Assembly (NCBI GenBank): GCA_964036045.1
Contig: OZ038379.1
Coordinates: 76,217,992-76,281,991, forward strand
Direction of reading: 5' to 3'
Length of the DNA: 64,000 nt
Source of the DNA: Eutreptiella sp. 'Long Island Sound 2002'
Lineage: Eukaryota; Euglenozoa; Euglenophyceae; Eutreptiales; Eutreptiaceae
Both the position numbers and the translations under genes were made by a program. Under the pieces are notes generated by a model that saw only the letters and a program-made list of their open reading frames with translations, did not search any database and was not told the DNA's origin. Positions 9,771-19,525 of the stretch are shown in pieces; position 1 is the first letter of the stretch; each line of letters opens with the position of its first letter.

Positions 9771-9882
9771 AACTTTCCCCTGGGAGTTCATGGTTGGGAC
9801 AGGCCAGGGTAACAGACGTACCCAATCCTTGGTAAGCTTCTGTTTCATCAGAATCCTCAGGTTCTGCTGCAACACATGTTTC
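9771..9882 (-). pseudogene. Gypsy integrase fragment next to an inversion breakpoint
   Basis: The minus-strand translation Leu-Gln-Gln-Asn-Leu-Arg-Ile-Leu-Met-Lys-Gln followed by a Trp-Val-Arg-Leu-Leu-Pro-Trp stretch is the segment that normally follows the catalytic Glu of a Gypsy integrase. That Glu (Cys-Glu-Arg-Gln-Asn) sits on the opposite strand at about 14890-14906, so the two halves have been separated by inversion. Confidence 0.65.
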
Positions 9883-10031
9883 TGTGCTGTAGGGGTGGGT
9901 GGTACCCTATACCAGTGGCAGGAGCCTGACCCCGCTGAGTTGTCTCACTGCCAGTTCCGAACTTCAGGTCTGAACCGCGATGGAATCCTGAAGCATGACT
10001 ACCCTGCCACTGAATGGCGTTTGGTACCTCT
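9883..10031 (+). pseudogene. Start of Gypsy RNase H, inverted, cut by element F
   Basis: Plus-strand translation Val-Gly-Val-Gly-Gly-Thr-Leu-Tyr-Gln-Trp is the strand after the TDA motif of a Gypsy RNase H. It runs to Trp-Arg-Leu-Val-Pro-Leu at 10031 and resumes in the same sense at 13820. The TDA itself is on the minus strand at about 14910-14925, on the far side of the inversion. Confidence 0.7.
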
Positions 10032-10058
10032 CCCTACGTGCTCATTTGGATCAGGTAC
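10032..10058 (+). repeat. Left terminal inverted repeat of F
   Basis: Matches the reverse complement of 13793-13819 at 26 of 27 positions. Confidence 0.8.
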
Positions 10059-10289
10059 TTCACACAGTGGTTTTACCCGATTTAGCCCGGTTGAACTCGG
10101 AAGGGGCGCGGTTGAACCGCTGAACCGCGGTTGAACCGCGGTGAAACCACCGCCAGCGCTGGCGGCGGCAGCTGCGCCAGCGGCGCGCGCTTTTCTGAAC
10201 AAAACATATGCATAACCACCTGAAACTGACGCGTGACAAACCTTTTCTAACAAATGTCCCACCACTGGCTGCAAGTGGTGAACGACCAC

Positions 10290-10642
10290 TGAAGCGCTTT
10301 CGTGACCCTCCTGCAAAGCACCGCAATTTCTGCAAGAATCGAACATTTCGTGAGTCGGTTTAAGTTGCTTAAACTGTTCTAAGGCGTTAGCCACAGCCCT
10401 TCGAATCTACATAGATGCCTGTGAAAACACGGAAAAAACAGTGAAATCTCACGTATAATAACAAAATGGGGCACAACAGCATAAATTTATTATAAAAAAC
10501 TGCTATTTTAACATAAAAATCGGCAATTTTAGCTATTGCTCTGTAGCCTTCGTAATCCCATTTTACGTCATAAATTGCGCTGTTCAGCGCACGTGCGAGC
10601 CACAGCGGGTAGCGGTAGGGAGACCCTGCCGCTACCGCTTCG
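10290..10642 (-). repeat. 3' LTR of E
   Basis: Near-identical to 12142-12493. Its last base on the plus strand is G where the other LTR has A, so the terminal TG of this copy is mutated to CG in element orientation. Confidence 0.85.
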
Positions 10643-10653
10643 GCCCCCTTCTT
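10643..10653 (-). promoter_or_regulatory. Polypurine tract of E
   Basis: In element orientation the bases before the 3' LTR are a purine run ending AAGAAGGGGGC. A and B have similar tracts at the same place. This is the expected plus-strand primer site. Confidence 0.65.
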
Positions 10654-11136
10654 AAAGTTTTGTTTATCCTCCAAGAGGAAAAACAAACCCCAGAGGTAGC
10701 CTTTTCCTAGGTGTCCGGTGGGGAGCACCAATACTACCCTCAGGCAAAAACCTGCTTTGCCACTCTAGGAAAATAAAAAGAAAAAGGCCTTGGGTGGCCT
10801 GCCCCGTTTGTTTCGAAAACCTGAAAAAGTTTTCAGTTTCCCGAAAACCTCCATGCTTTCAAAAACCAAACAACAGGACAGGCATGCACACAGCACCACA
10901 ACTCAGCATCAAATCAACGTTGCTGTGTCAGTTCGTGCCTTACCCAGGCACCGTGCACTGTACTGTACAAGTGCGGGTGCGTGTGCCAGGGGCTGATCCG
11001 CCCCATATATACATGGGTTTTAAGACCCACATATATACCCGGTTGGTGGAGCCTGACAAGACTGGGCTCTCACCACGGCAAGTCTGACAAGACTGGACTT
11101 GCCCACAGGCGTTCCAACAAACGGAAATTTAAATTA

Positions 11137-11955
11137 TTACCGTCTCCAACGACGGCTGCCACTGCCGGGCGTCTGCGTCCCACTGTCTTGGTTGGTCGCT
11201 TCGCTGGTCGTGGCGGTCTTTTTCGGCGTCCGGAAGGCGACTTCCACCTTCTTCTTCGCTTCGCCCGTAGCGGACTTCGTCTTGGACGTCTTCTCCAGGC
11301 GACGGACTCGCTCTTGCAGACTCTCCTGCTCCGACTTCAGGGTCCGGATCTCCGCTGCTGCACTCCTCGCCCACGCTGCCATCTCCACGGCCCAGGCCTT
11401 CAACTCCACCGTCTCGGTTGGTAGGATGGCGATCTCCGAACTTAACCGGCTGGGACTGGGGTTGCGTGGATTTCCGGCGAACGCTCCTCCACGTTGGGGT
11501 ACTGGTAGGCACTCCGGCGCTTTCTGGGGCGCTGTTTGGCGCTCCCTTGATGCTTGACCACGGTCTGCGTGACCACGTCTTGGACCTTGTCTTCGGTGGA
11601 GCGCTGATTGGCACTCCGGCGATCTCCAGGACGCTGGTTGGCGATCCCACGCGGCTTGACGATGGTCCGGCTTGCGGAAGAGCTCTCTTTCGACGGCTGG
11701 TTGGCCGTCACGGTAATCCGGATTGCGGCTGGTATTGCCGCTCTTGGGACGGCCGACGCTGCCGCCGTGCTGGTTCCCACGGCCATAGGGTTGACGGCTG
11801 GAAGGGCCATACCTCGGTTGCTCGAACGCGGGACTGCGGCTCGAACTTGGCCTTGGACTGGGACTGCAGTCTGACGCGTCGCTCAGGCTGTCCAGGTTGT
11901 AGCCGCCATTTTGTGGTCCCCACGTCCTGACGCCGCTGCTGTCGCTGCTGCTCAT
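11137..11955 (-). CDS. gag: Gag-like protein of element E, 272 codons
   Basis: The only long ORF in the element, from ATG at 11955 to TAA at 11137-11139. The N-terminal two thirds are Ser/Pro/Arg/Gln-rich and probably disordered. Residues about 170-235 form a heptad-like helix (Glu-Leu-Lys-Ala-Trp ... Leu-Gln-Glu-Arg-Val-Arg-Arg-Leu-Glu) that looks like a coiled coil. The C-terminus is basic, ending Arg-Arg-Trp-Arg-Arg. No zinc knuckle is visible. The Gag assignment rests on its being the sole ORF between LTRs; direct Gag homology is not shown. Confidence 0.6.
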   Translation of the reverse strand: MSSSDSSGVRTWGPQNGGYNLDSLSDASDCSPSPRPSSSRSPAFEQPRYGPSSRQPYGRGNQHGGSVGRPKSGNTSRNPDYRDGQPAVERELFRKPDHRQAAWDRQPASWRSPECQSALHRRQGPRRGHADRGQASRERQTAPQKAPECLPVPQRGGAFAGNPRNPSPSRLSSEIAILPTETVELKAWAVEMAAWARSAAAEIRTLKSEQESLQERVRRLEKTSKTKSATGEAKKKVEVAFRTPKKTATTSEATNQDSGTQTPGSGSRRWRR

Positions 11956-12129
11956 CCGGGACGCTGCGGAGGCACTTGCTGCCTCTCCTCTGGCGGCGTG
12001 CTGCGGCTGACGGCCACGTTGCGGTGCTGACTGGCGCTGCGCCCAGCGCCTTCTGGTTCCAGCGCGTGTTAGCGCCGCTCCTCGGCGCTGCGATGCGCTG
12101 CGGCCGGCGGCTGTCCCTGTTCAGGGTTG

Positions 12130-12141
12130 TTAGAACAGTTT
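12130..12141 (-). promoter_or_regulatory. Self-priming primer-binding site of E
   Basis: In element orientation the 12 nt right after the 5' LTR are AAACTGTTCTAA. They are perfectly complementary to TTAGAACAGTTT inside the LTR (minus strand of 12223-12234). No TGG-type tRNA site is present. In Tf1-like Gypsy elements the RNA 5' end folds back on such a site to prime synthesis. If so, the RNA would start near 12234. Confidence 0.65.
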
Positions 12142-12493
12142 TGAAGCGTTTTCGTGACCCTCCTGCAAAGCACCGCAATTTCTGCAAGAATCGAACATTT
12201 CGTGAGTCGGTTTAAGTTGCTTAAACTGTTCTAAGGCGTTAGCCACAGGCCTTCAAATCTACATAGATCCCTTCGAAAACACGGAAAAACAGTGAAATCT
12301 CACGTATAATAACAAAATGGGGCACAACAGCATAAATTTATTATAAAAAACTGCTATTTCAACATAAAAATCGGCAATTTTAGCTATTGCTCTGTAGCCT
12401 TCGTAATCCCATTTTACGTCATAAATTGCGCTGTTCAGCGCACGTGCGAGCCACAGCGGGTAGCGGTAGGGAGACCCTGCCGCTACCGCTTCA
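12142..12493 (-). repeat. 5' LTR of E
   Basis: Pairs with 10290-10642. Intact TG...CA ends with a 7-bp perfect terminal inversion. Confidence 0.85.
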
Positions 12494-12906
12494 CCACTAC
12501 AGCGGGTGGGGGGACCAACAGCTGGTGGACGACTTGTTCACCTTTTTTTGCACCAACGGCACGACAAAACGCCTATGGAAACAACTTGCTGACCGAATTG
12601 GTAACACACAGAGGGCTTCCAAACAGACAAAAAGGGCTACAAAAACAGCTTTCACAGGATCCGACACTGTGCGCCTCATTTGGGACCTTGGGATGCCGAA
12701 GCGAAGGTATCTGGCATAATGCACACATGCCTACAAATGGTTCAACGTGGTTCAACGGTGCGGTTGAACCCTTATCACAAATGAACAATTGTGATTATGC
12801 TTCATGACAACGTTTGCACGGCAAAATAATCGCTGAATGTCGCCCAAAGCATGAACATATGAGTTGCAACGTGTTGCCCGCGTCACAAATGTGAATACTT
12901 TTTGGT

Positions 12907-13389
12907 TTGTACCGTTGGACGCTTTTTGGTGCGATGACGGCAACCCATTCAACCGCAGGTTCAATTCGCACTTTATCCCAATTTCTCGCTTCAACCGTCC
13001 CTAGGTACAAGAATCTTTTTTCGTGGGCCGATGCCAAAGAGAAGAAAACCCGTGCAAGCACCGTCCCATGGGCACATTGCTTTCCGTCGTATGCAACGAT
13101 GGATAAAGCTTGGTCCACGTTAAGTGAGAGACAAGTACTAAAAACGACCATAAAGGATGGAAGAGTTGGGGTTCGTTGGGACGTGGATGATTGGATACAA
13201 TATATAGGTGATCAAAGGGATGTGCTAGAAGAAATGCACTTCCCAAGATTTAGGGATGATCACCCCTATGTACTTATAGTGCGTGGTGATGGGCTTCCAT
13301 ATGGAGCAAGGTCATGGTGCAAAATTGCATGTGGTTTTGCAAACCACATGCAAAAAGCTTCTGACAAAACTTCTGACAATCAAGTGTAG
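12907..13389 (+). CDS. Second open stretch of element F, unknown
   Basis: A 160-codon open frame lies in the right half of F. Its end is the most protein-like part: Gly-Val-Arg-Trp-Asp-Val-Asp-Asp-Trp, then Tyr-Val-Leu-Ile-Val-Arg-Gly-Asp-Gly-Leu-Pro-Tyr-Gly and a Cys/Phe/Asn/His-containing tail. A hydrophobic strand ending in Gly-Asp-Gly resembles the first strand of an RNase H-fold transposase, but I see no second or third catalytic residue. It may be the remnant of a transposase; the family is not recognised. The true start is uncertain and an upstream exon is possible. Confidence 0.35.
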   Translation: MYRWTLFGAMTATHSTAGSIRTLSQFLASTVPRYKNLFSWADAKEKKTRASTVPWAHCFPSYATMDKAWSTLSERQVLKTTIKDGRVGVRWDVDDWIQYIGDQRDVLEEMHFPRFRDDHPYVLIVRGDGLPYGARSWCKIACGFANHMQKASDKTSDNQV

Positions 13390-13792
13390 GCTTGCATGTA
13401 ATTGTTGTTCACTAAAAAGGGTCCAAAGTCCTAAAGGGAATCCAAACAAGGCGCAGGGGTGTATGTCACCACGCCTAACGAAAGGTTGATGGTGAAGCCG
13501 TGCGGTTTCACCAATACAGCCGCCGCCACTGGCACCTACACCACCACCGCCGTGAAATATGATCCAAGAGAAAGGGGTCTCCAGTGTTTTGCACCAATGA
13601 GGTAAGAAGGTTTTCAAAAACATTCCTTTTAGGGGTTGTGGCATCTCTTGCAGGGCTGAAAAATAGCGGTTTTCCGGTTGCTACTTAGCAATTCGTTGCC
13701 GTACCACGATAGGGGTTCAACCGTGGGGAAGCCGTAACGAAAGTGCGCGGTTGAACTCGGTGGAACCACGGTTTTACTTGGGCAATTCAAGG

Positions 13793-13819
13793 GTACCTGA
13801 TCCAAATGACCACGTAGGG
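13793..13819 (-). repeat. Right terminal inverted repeat of F
   Basis: Inverted copy of 10032-10058, followed directly by the CT duplication and the resumed RNase H frame. Confidence 0.8.
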
Positions 13820-14906
13820 CTTGGTCACTGGAACTGGAAGTGGAATCAAGCACAATCCAACTACAGTACCTACGACCAGGAACTCCTGGCTGGGATGCTT
13901 GTGCTTTCTCCCAGTCCCGTCTACTTGGTACTAATCCTATTGTCTGGCTTTGTGACCAAGAGCCAGTGAAAACGTTTCAGAAGGGTCCCCCTCCTGAAAA
14001 AGCAGAACTATAACGATGTTGGACCTACCTCAGTCGGTTCAGGCTGACTGTCCACCATATCCAGGGTATAAAGAACGAGATGGCGGACTATATATCTGGT
14101 AACAACTTCGACGCCCTCCTAGGTGAGAGCTCGGAAGCGTTGGCCAAAGAGGCGTTTCAACGCATGGACATCCAGCTTGACTTATCCATGCGCACTGCAG
14201 GTGTACTGGAGGGCTGGAGTCTGAGAGACTACCATGCTGAGTACAAATGTGTACCCAACTCCCTCAGTGATGGCCTAGAGGCACGCCTGATAGACGGCGA
14301 CCGTTGGTATAAAGATAACGAATTTTCGTACGATGAGGTTGGTATAGTCGTGTGTGAGGCACGACTTGATGGTTGCTTACAGTGGGCCCATGTCAGCTCT
14401 GGGCACACAGGGTGCAACAGGTCTGTTGACTTTTTCAGGGAGCGTTTCTACTCCCCACTAACCTGTGCTGAGCTACATGCTCGTATGCAGTCCATAGTGG
14501 ACTCCTGTGGCTGTCACACCAGCAAACAGAGCGACTCACGTGACCGGGGACTGGTCTCCAGTCTGCCTATCTCCTACTGTGCTAATTCTCTGTTGTACGT
14601 GGATTTCATCCACGGTCTGCCTAGGTTTGGTGGTTATGACAGCTGTTTGGTTGTCACCTGTGGCCTAACCCATTTCACCCGTGTGTTCCCCTGCAACAAA
14701 AAGATCACAGGGGAACAGACTGTGAAAACTTTGGTTGAACAGTGGTTGGAACACTATGGGGCACCTAAGGAGGTGCACTCAGACGAGGATGTACGTATCC
14801 GGAGCGATACAGGATGGTACAAGCGAGTATTGGACGCCCTGAATGTCCATCTGACCACATGTTTGCCCTACGCTCACACCTCTAACCCTCTGTGTGAGAG
14901 ACAGAA
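13820..14906 (+). pseudogene. Gypsy RNase H end and integrase core, inverted relative to family C
   Basis: The RNase H motif Asn-Tyr-Ser-Thr-Tyr-Asp-Gln-Glu-Leu-Leu-Ala is at about 13859-13890. The integrase follows with an HHCC-like part (about 14380-14530) and the DDE core: Asp in Tyr-Val-Asp-Phe (about 14600), Asp in His-Ser-Asp-Glu-Asp (about 14780) and Glu in Cys-Glu-Arg-Gln-Asn (about 14890). A TAA at 14011-14013 and a frameshift near 13920-13970 break it. It ends abruptly after the catalytic Glu at the inversion breakpoint. In sequence it fits family C, whose RT is on the opposite strand just to the right. Confidence 0.8.
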
Positions 14907-16785
14907 CCACAGGCATCAGTGACGAGTATTATCTCGCCCTTAGGGCGGGGTACCCCCAGGCAGTTGGTAGAGGAAATTTTCTTCTTCAACTCCTGGAAAC
15001 AGGCCTCTTCCTTGTCGGTCCATCGCCAAGGATTGGTCTTTTTTATAAGGTCACTCAGGGGGGCTGATGAATACGTAAAATTGAGGATATGGGGCCGGGA
15101 AAAATTGCACCGGCCAATGAAACACCGCACGTTGTGCAGACCCTTCTTGTCTTGCAGGGGTTGCATCTTAGATACGGCTGGTTTCCCCCAGCCATACCTA
15201 ACATCCAAACCTAGATATTGCATCTCCTCACGCATGAACTCACATTTGTCGAGTTTGATGCGGAGATGGTTTTCCTGACAGACGGTGAAAAACTCTTGTA
15301 GAAGGAGGATATGATCCTCCTGGGTATTGGAACCCAGGCTCACGTCATCGACGTGTGCCTCCATCTCAGCCCGCCGGGAAAGCAGTTCCTGTACAAGGGG
15401 TCTGCGTCTCAGGATATATAGGATTTTATTCATCAGCTCCTGAAAGAGAGCAGGAGCATTCGCGACACCGAAGGGCATGACCTTCCAACGGACGACACGG
15501 CCCTTAGGTGTTACAAAGGCGAGCAGTTCCTTGGCTGCTCGGGTTAGGTCTACCTGCCAGAAGCCACTGCGCTTGTCCCTCTTAGTTTTGAATCGGCACT
15601 TAGTGATTCTCTCCAGGGTGTTCTCCATGTTGGGGATACTCCCTGAGTGCTTCTGGGTCTTTTTGTTGACCTCACCGTAGTCAACGACCAAGCGCATGGC
15701 ATTGGAGCCAGGTTTAGCCACTAGAAAACAAGGGCTACAATGGAGGGGATAGTCCCCGTGTTTATATTCCTCGACGAGGCCAGCATTTATACATTCCTGG
15801 ATCTGGGGTTCGATCTCGTCGATCTGGTCTTGTGGGGCGGGGTATGGACGCTGTCTTGGCACAGACCCTTCAAGCACTGGTTTGAGTTTGAGATCCATCT
15901 GGACCAATTTTTTGCAAGACAGGGGTGGGGGCAACGCTCCAAAAACCTCCTGGTATTTCTGGATGACCTTACTGAGACGGCGGTCTAGGTTCATGCTCTC
16001 CAGTTTCTCAACAAATTCCTCCTCAGCATGGAGGTTGCTCTTCCCTTTTTCCTGTTTCTTCATACGCCCCATGGTTTCGGGGGGTAGTTCATCCTCCCAT
16101 TCGTGGCGACCCTGCTGGGCATAGTGAAGGGAGTATACCAGAGGTACCTCAGGACTGGGAAGAGTCATCTCTTCATCATCCTCCTCGGACCATATAGACA
16201 TTTTCTAGGTCCTCTTGAGGAGGTCCAGGCGGGTCCGTTGCTCCATACCTTCAGCCTTAGCCCATAGTACCTGTTGGAGATCCTGTACATCGTACCAGGA
16301 GACGGGCATATTGTTAGGTGAGGGTTTAGCGCCAGGTACCTGACCTGTAGGGCCATCTGTGGCCTGCATGGAGAAAACAGCGTGGTCATGGGACCCGCCA
16401 TGAGTGGACTCACCAAGGTCCACCTCATCCATAAGCAGCTGTGCTAGGACAGCGTTGTGCTTCAGTGTCACCATCTTCGGGTCAACCGGGGTATAGCACT
16501 GGCGATATCGCTGAGGCGGTCGTCAGCATCAGCCAAGGGCGTGGAGACTGCTGGCGTCTCCTGCTCATCGGAGCACTCACCACTCGTAGTAGTGACCGAA
16601 GAGTACTCGGAGCTTTTCTTGAGATCTAGGAGGGTAAGCGCTCTGTTTTCGGCCATCAACTCCTTGAGTACCACCTCGTCAAGGTCACTCACAGGTACGG
16701 GGTTTAGCAAGCCATCTACGATGGACAGGAAACTGCGCCATTCAGGGGCGGGCATGGTCTCTTGAGAGTCCTCAGGGACGTAGAT
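14907..16785 (-). pseudogene. pol: Family C pol: linker, reverse transcriptase and start of RNase H
   Basis: From 16201 leftward a long frame shows the Gypsy RT: Arg-Leu-Val-Val-Asp-Tyr, a motif-A Asp in Lys-Arg-Asp-Lys-Arg-Ser-Gly-Phe, Met-Pro-Phe-Gly-Val-Ala-Asn-Ala-Pro, and the catalytic box as His-Val-Asp-Asp instead of Tyr-x-Asp-Asp. The frame ends with Val-Thr-Asp-Ala, the first RNase H strand, then runs into the inverted block. Upstream, an acidic linker is split by a frameshift near 16470 and by TAG at 16205-16207. Element A begins at 16786; the gene continues at 60319. Confidence 0.8.
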
Positions 16786-19131
16786 TAAAGAAGGTCCCTA
16801 CCAGGACCGGCCCCCGCTGTGCCCCTTCCGCCTGTAACCCCTGCTGATTTGCTCCTGATCAGCGATTGCATTTCTCAAAGTCCAGGGTCCAAAATCCAAA
16901 AATATAGAAAATAAAATCCTCCTTCAACCCTGAACAGCAACCAGATCCCACAAATACAGCAATAATCCAATCCACACTGCGGGCTTCCGTTCAGCACACC
17001 GGTTGTCTCACGGTGGCGGGCATGTGCAAGAATTGCACCCAAGAAGGAAAGCCCTGAAATTGGCATATGAACATAAATAAAGCAAAGTTGGGGAAAGATG
17101 GAAACGTACACAATCACAGCCTTAGACCCCTCATTCCCTGGACTCAGGACCTTCCCTTGACTCGCCAACATGATGCCCTGAACCCAGTCAAATAGGATGG
17201 CTGAATGCCATGTGTCAAAAGTCACTACATAAACCCCAAAAATGTGTTCACTCCCAAGCCTCTATATCCTAGCCCAATAGGGGAGGTGGCGTGTCATGGC
17301 CTAGAGTGGCACTCAGGACCATGCCCTACCCTGACATAATCTTGGTTGGACTTGGAGTTGATTGGGCTTGGAGAACTGCCCCATGAGTTTGAACTCATAA
17401 CATGCCAAAAACTGCCAATTCACACCATATTGGCCATATATCAAATATATGCTCAAAATTGAAGTTACCACTTATCCGAAGGCTCAAAGCATGCATGGAA
17501 TCGAAGTCTAGTATTCATGGAGGATAGAAACCAAAGGTCAATGCCCATGTACATCCCCAATTTACCTTCGAAACCCCTTCGGATATGGGCGCCACGCACT
17601 GCCCAAGTCAGCCCATGATCTTCAGACCAATTCTTGTGATCATTCGTGCGCCAAGACAAATGGAGTACGCGATCCGGCATATGGTGGTGTTCAACTCCAA
17701 AGCATATGCCAACATATGAACAACATACCATAGTTCGACTCACCATAGGCTTCTTGCTGTTTGCCGACCAGGTAAGTACACAAAACGCAAAAATGAGCAA
17801 AAATTGAGGTCAAAAACATGAAAATATGTCCAAATACAAACTTGTCATGATAGTATATCTCTATGCTCACCCATGATATCTGCTCATGGTTCAATACACA
17901 AATGATTGGAACCATTTGCGAACAATTCCCCCACTTGGATCCCCAATCGGGCGCATGGAGATACCTTCGCCACTCATATCTACATGCCCCATTAAAATGG
18001 GAGTGCACTCATGGATCTCTTTGCCAAACATACCATGAGCAATACACACGCGCTAGACTTAGTCTAGCGCTTTGAATTCCACAATTGGGACATGGGCAAA
18101 GCCCCTGTCACGTGTACTTCTCCATCTCTTCGGCCACACAAAGATATATAACATGGGCGTGAGCATATCAAGACATATACTACCAATATCACACATAGCC
18201 TTTAAAACTTGCTCCCACCATGGTATGCCATGCCCCTCCATGGTCATAACTTTGGGTTAAATGGACGTGGGAACCTAAGGAAAGATGCTATGCAACCGCA
18301 AGACTCATGCGCTACACTCGAAAGTCATAATATCAAGTCCGGACACATGGTCAACAAGTTATAAACAAGTTTCTACCATGTTGACCATGATCCTATAATA
18401 CAACGAGTGTGTGTGACGACTTAAGGTGTTGGACCCTACTAAAAATAAGTTGAGACTAAGGCGCTTGCAACGCAACCTTCCTTATTCTCTTTCCTCACAC
18501 TCGCGCGTAGATATGGCCCTTCAAAGTGGTCCCACGATTCACTTTTGTTTCCCTTATATCTCCAGGTCAAATGGGTGGCAATTATAAGGGAAACCTGATT
18601 TGGGCATAGGGAAAGGAGTATGACCACTCGAAGAAGACCAAATCAAGTGCGGCGATGTCGAAGTCGAAAATCCGATTTCGACATCGCGAAAAATTCAGAT
18701 TAAAATTTCGAGTGCATATTTAGAAAATTGCGGAAGCAACGAACCCTTTACTGATGAAATCTGACCCTTCATCGGGGTTTCCGCCAAAATATCTGGAAAT
18801 AACAGTTAGCCAATCGGTTACCGCAAAATCGCCAGCCAACTGACAGTCGCCGATACATTGACCATCAGAACGGAAGGCGGAAAAATTACGGAAACATTAT
18901 GATAAAAAAACCCTGTTGATTCCTGATATTCTGATATATAAATCTCAGCTGGCGGCGCCTCGGTACTGAATATGGCCGCTCATAGCCGGAATGGCCAAAC
19001 CTATCACACTATCAAATCGGGTTAGGTCAGGTGCATGGGAGAGTATGATATCAGCCAATGGCGGCTTGCCGGCACATAGATACACACCCCAAGTGACCCC
19101 AAGATGGCCACGGGGGTCCGAACCGGCTTCA
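16786..19131 (-). repeat. 3' LTR of element A, 2.35 kb
   Basis: Near-identical to 57974-60318. In element orientation it starts TGAAGC and ends CTTTA, so the 3' terminal dinucleotide is TA and not CA in both LTRs. It shares several blocks with the LTR of B near its U3 start, such as the AAACCCTGTTGATTCCTGAT segment, so A and B are sister families. No ORF in it looks real. Confidence 0.9.
18654..18685. promoter_or_regulatory. Conserved U3 inverted repeat
   Basis: GATGTCGAA (18654-18662) is mirrored by TTCGACATC (18677-18685). The same structure occurs in the other A LTR and in both B LTRs (24792-24817 and near 51962-51987), in the shared context AAATCAAGTGCGG. Conservation between otherwise diverged LTRs suggests a transcriptional or RNA element. 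Confidence 0.5.
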
Positions 19132-19142
19132 CCCCCCTTCTC
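19132..19142 (-). promoter_or_regulatory. Polypurine tract of A
   Basis: GAGAAGGGGGG in element orientation, directly before the 3' LTR start TGAAGC. This fixes the LTR boundary. Confidence 0.85.
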
Positions 19143-19525
19143 AGAGCGTTGTTACCGCTCGGAAGTCATTGAAGAGAGGACGGGAGGAACCCAATGGGCT
19201 CCAACCCCCCCCCCCCATGTCCCAAGGACACATGGAGGCCCCAAACACATCGTAGGCGTCCCCCACGCCCCAAGGGAGGGATGAGGACACTGATAATCGG
19301 TGCCCTACGCCATATCCGGTCTCCTCTTGATCTACAACATGGACCAAGGGGATCAAAGATAGAGAAACGTCGTCGGTCGACCTAAATAAGTATACCACAA
19401 TGAAATATATATGTGGAGATCGGGTGAAGGGGGTAGATGGCCAACCAAGGCCCAAAAATCCCCGGATGAACGCCCTCACCCGTCTCCCAAGCACAGAAAC
19501 AAACAAAAATGCCAAGGGGGATCCA
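19143..19525 (-). other. 3' non-coding part of element A
   Basis: About 380 bp between the pol stop (TAA, 19526-19528) and the polypurine tract. Nothing recognisable. Confidence 0.6.

Larger units (their letters stand above)
10290..12493 (-). mobile_element. Element E: small Gag-only LTR retrotransposon (TR-GAG type)
   Basis: Two direct repeats of about 352 bp (10290-10642 and 12142-12493) bound a 1.5-kb interior with one minus-strand ORF and no protease, RT or integrase. The LTR ends are TGAAGCG...CGCTTCA, and the element is flanked by CCAC (10286-10289, 12494-12497). The LTR start TGAAGC is shared with A and B, suggesting that a related Gypsy element supplies the enzymes. A polypurine tract and a self-complementary primer site are present. 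Short LTR elements carrying only gag are known in plants as TR-GAGs. Confidence 0.85.
10254..12719 (+). pseudogene. ORF of element F, interrupted by element E
   Basis: An ATG at 10254 opens 12 codons to 10289, where E begins. Taking one CCAC duplication out, the frame continues at 12498 for 73 codons to TAA at 12717-12719, giving about 85 residues with a Trp-Gly-Asp-Gln-Gln-Leu-Val-Asp-Asp-Leu helix and a basic C-terminal half. The uninterrupted frame across the junction supports both the insertion and the reality of this ORF. I do not recognise the protein. AAG|GTATCT near 12705 could be a splice donor, but no matching acceptor in the right phase was found. Confidence 0.5.
10032..13819 (+). 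mobile_element. TIR element F, about 1.6 kb, inserted in Gypsy RNase H and split by element E
   Basis: The ends are 27-bp inverted repeats (10032-10058 and 13793-13819) with one mismatch, beginning CCCTACGTG. They are flanked by CT on both sides (10030-10031 and 13820-13821), and the RNase H reading frame is restored if F and one CT are removed. Without E the element is about 1.6 kb. It contains two plus-strand open stretches of unknown function and several copies of a GGTTGAAC-type motif near both ends. The 2-bp duplication and TIR do not point me to a known superfamily. It could be a degraded autonomous transposon or a non-autonomous one. Confidence 0.65.

Noticed and set aside
12705-12956. 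An intron joining the two ORFs of element F
   Set aside because: The GTATCT donor and CCGCAG acceptor are in incompatible phases; kept only as a remark.
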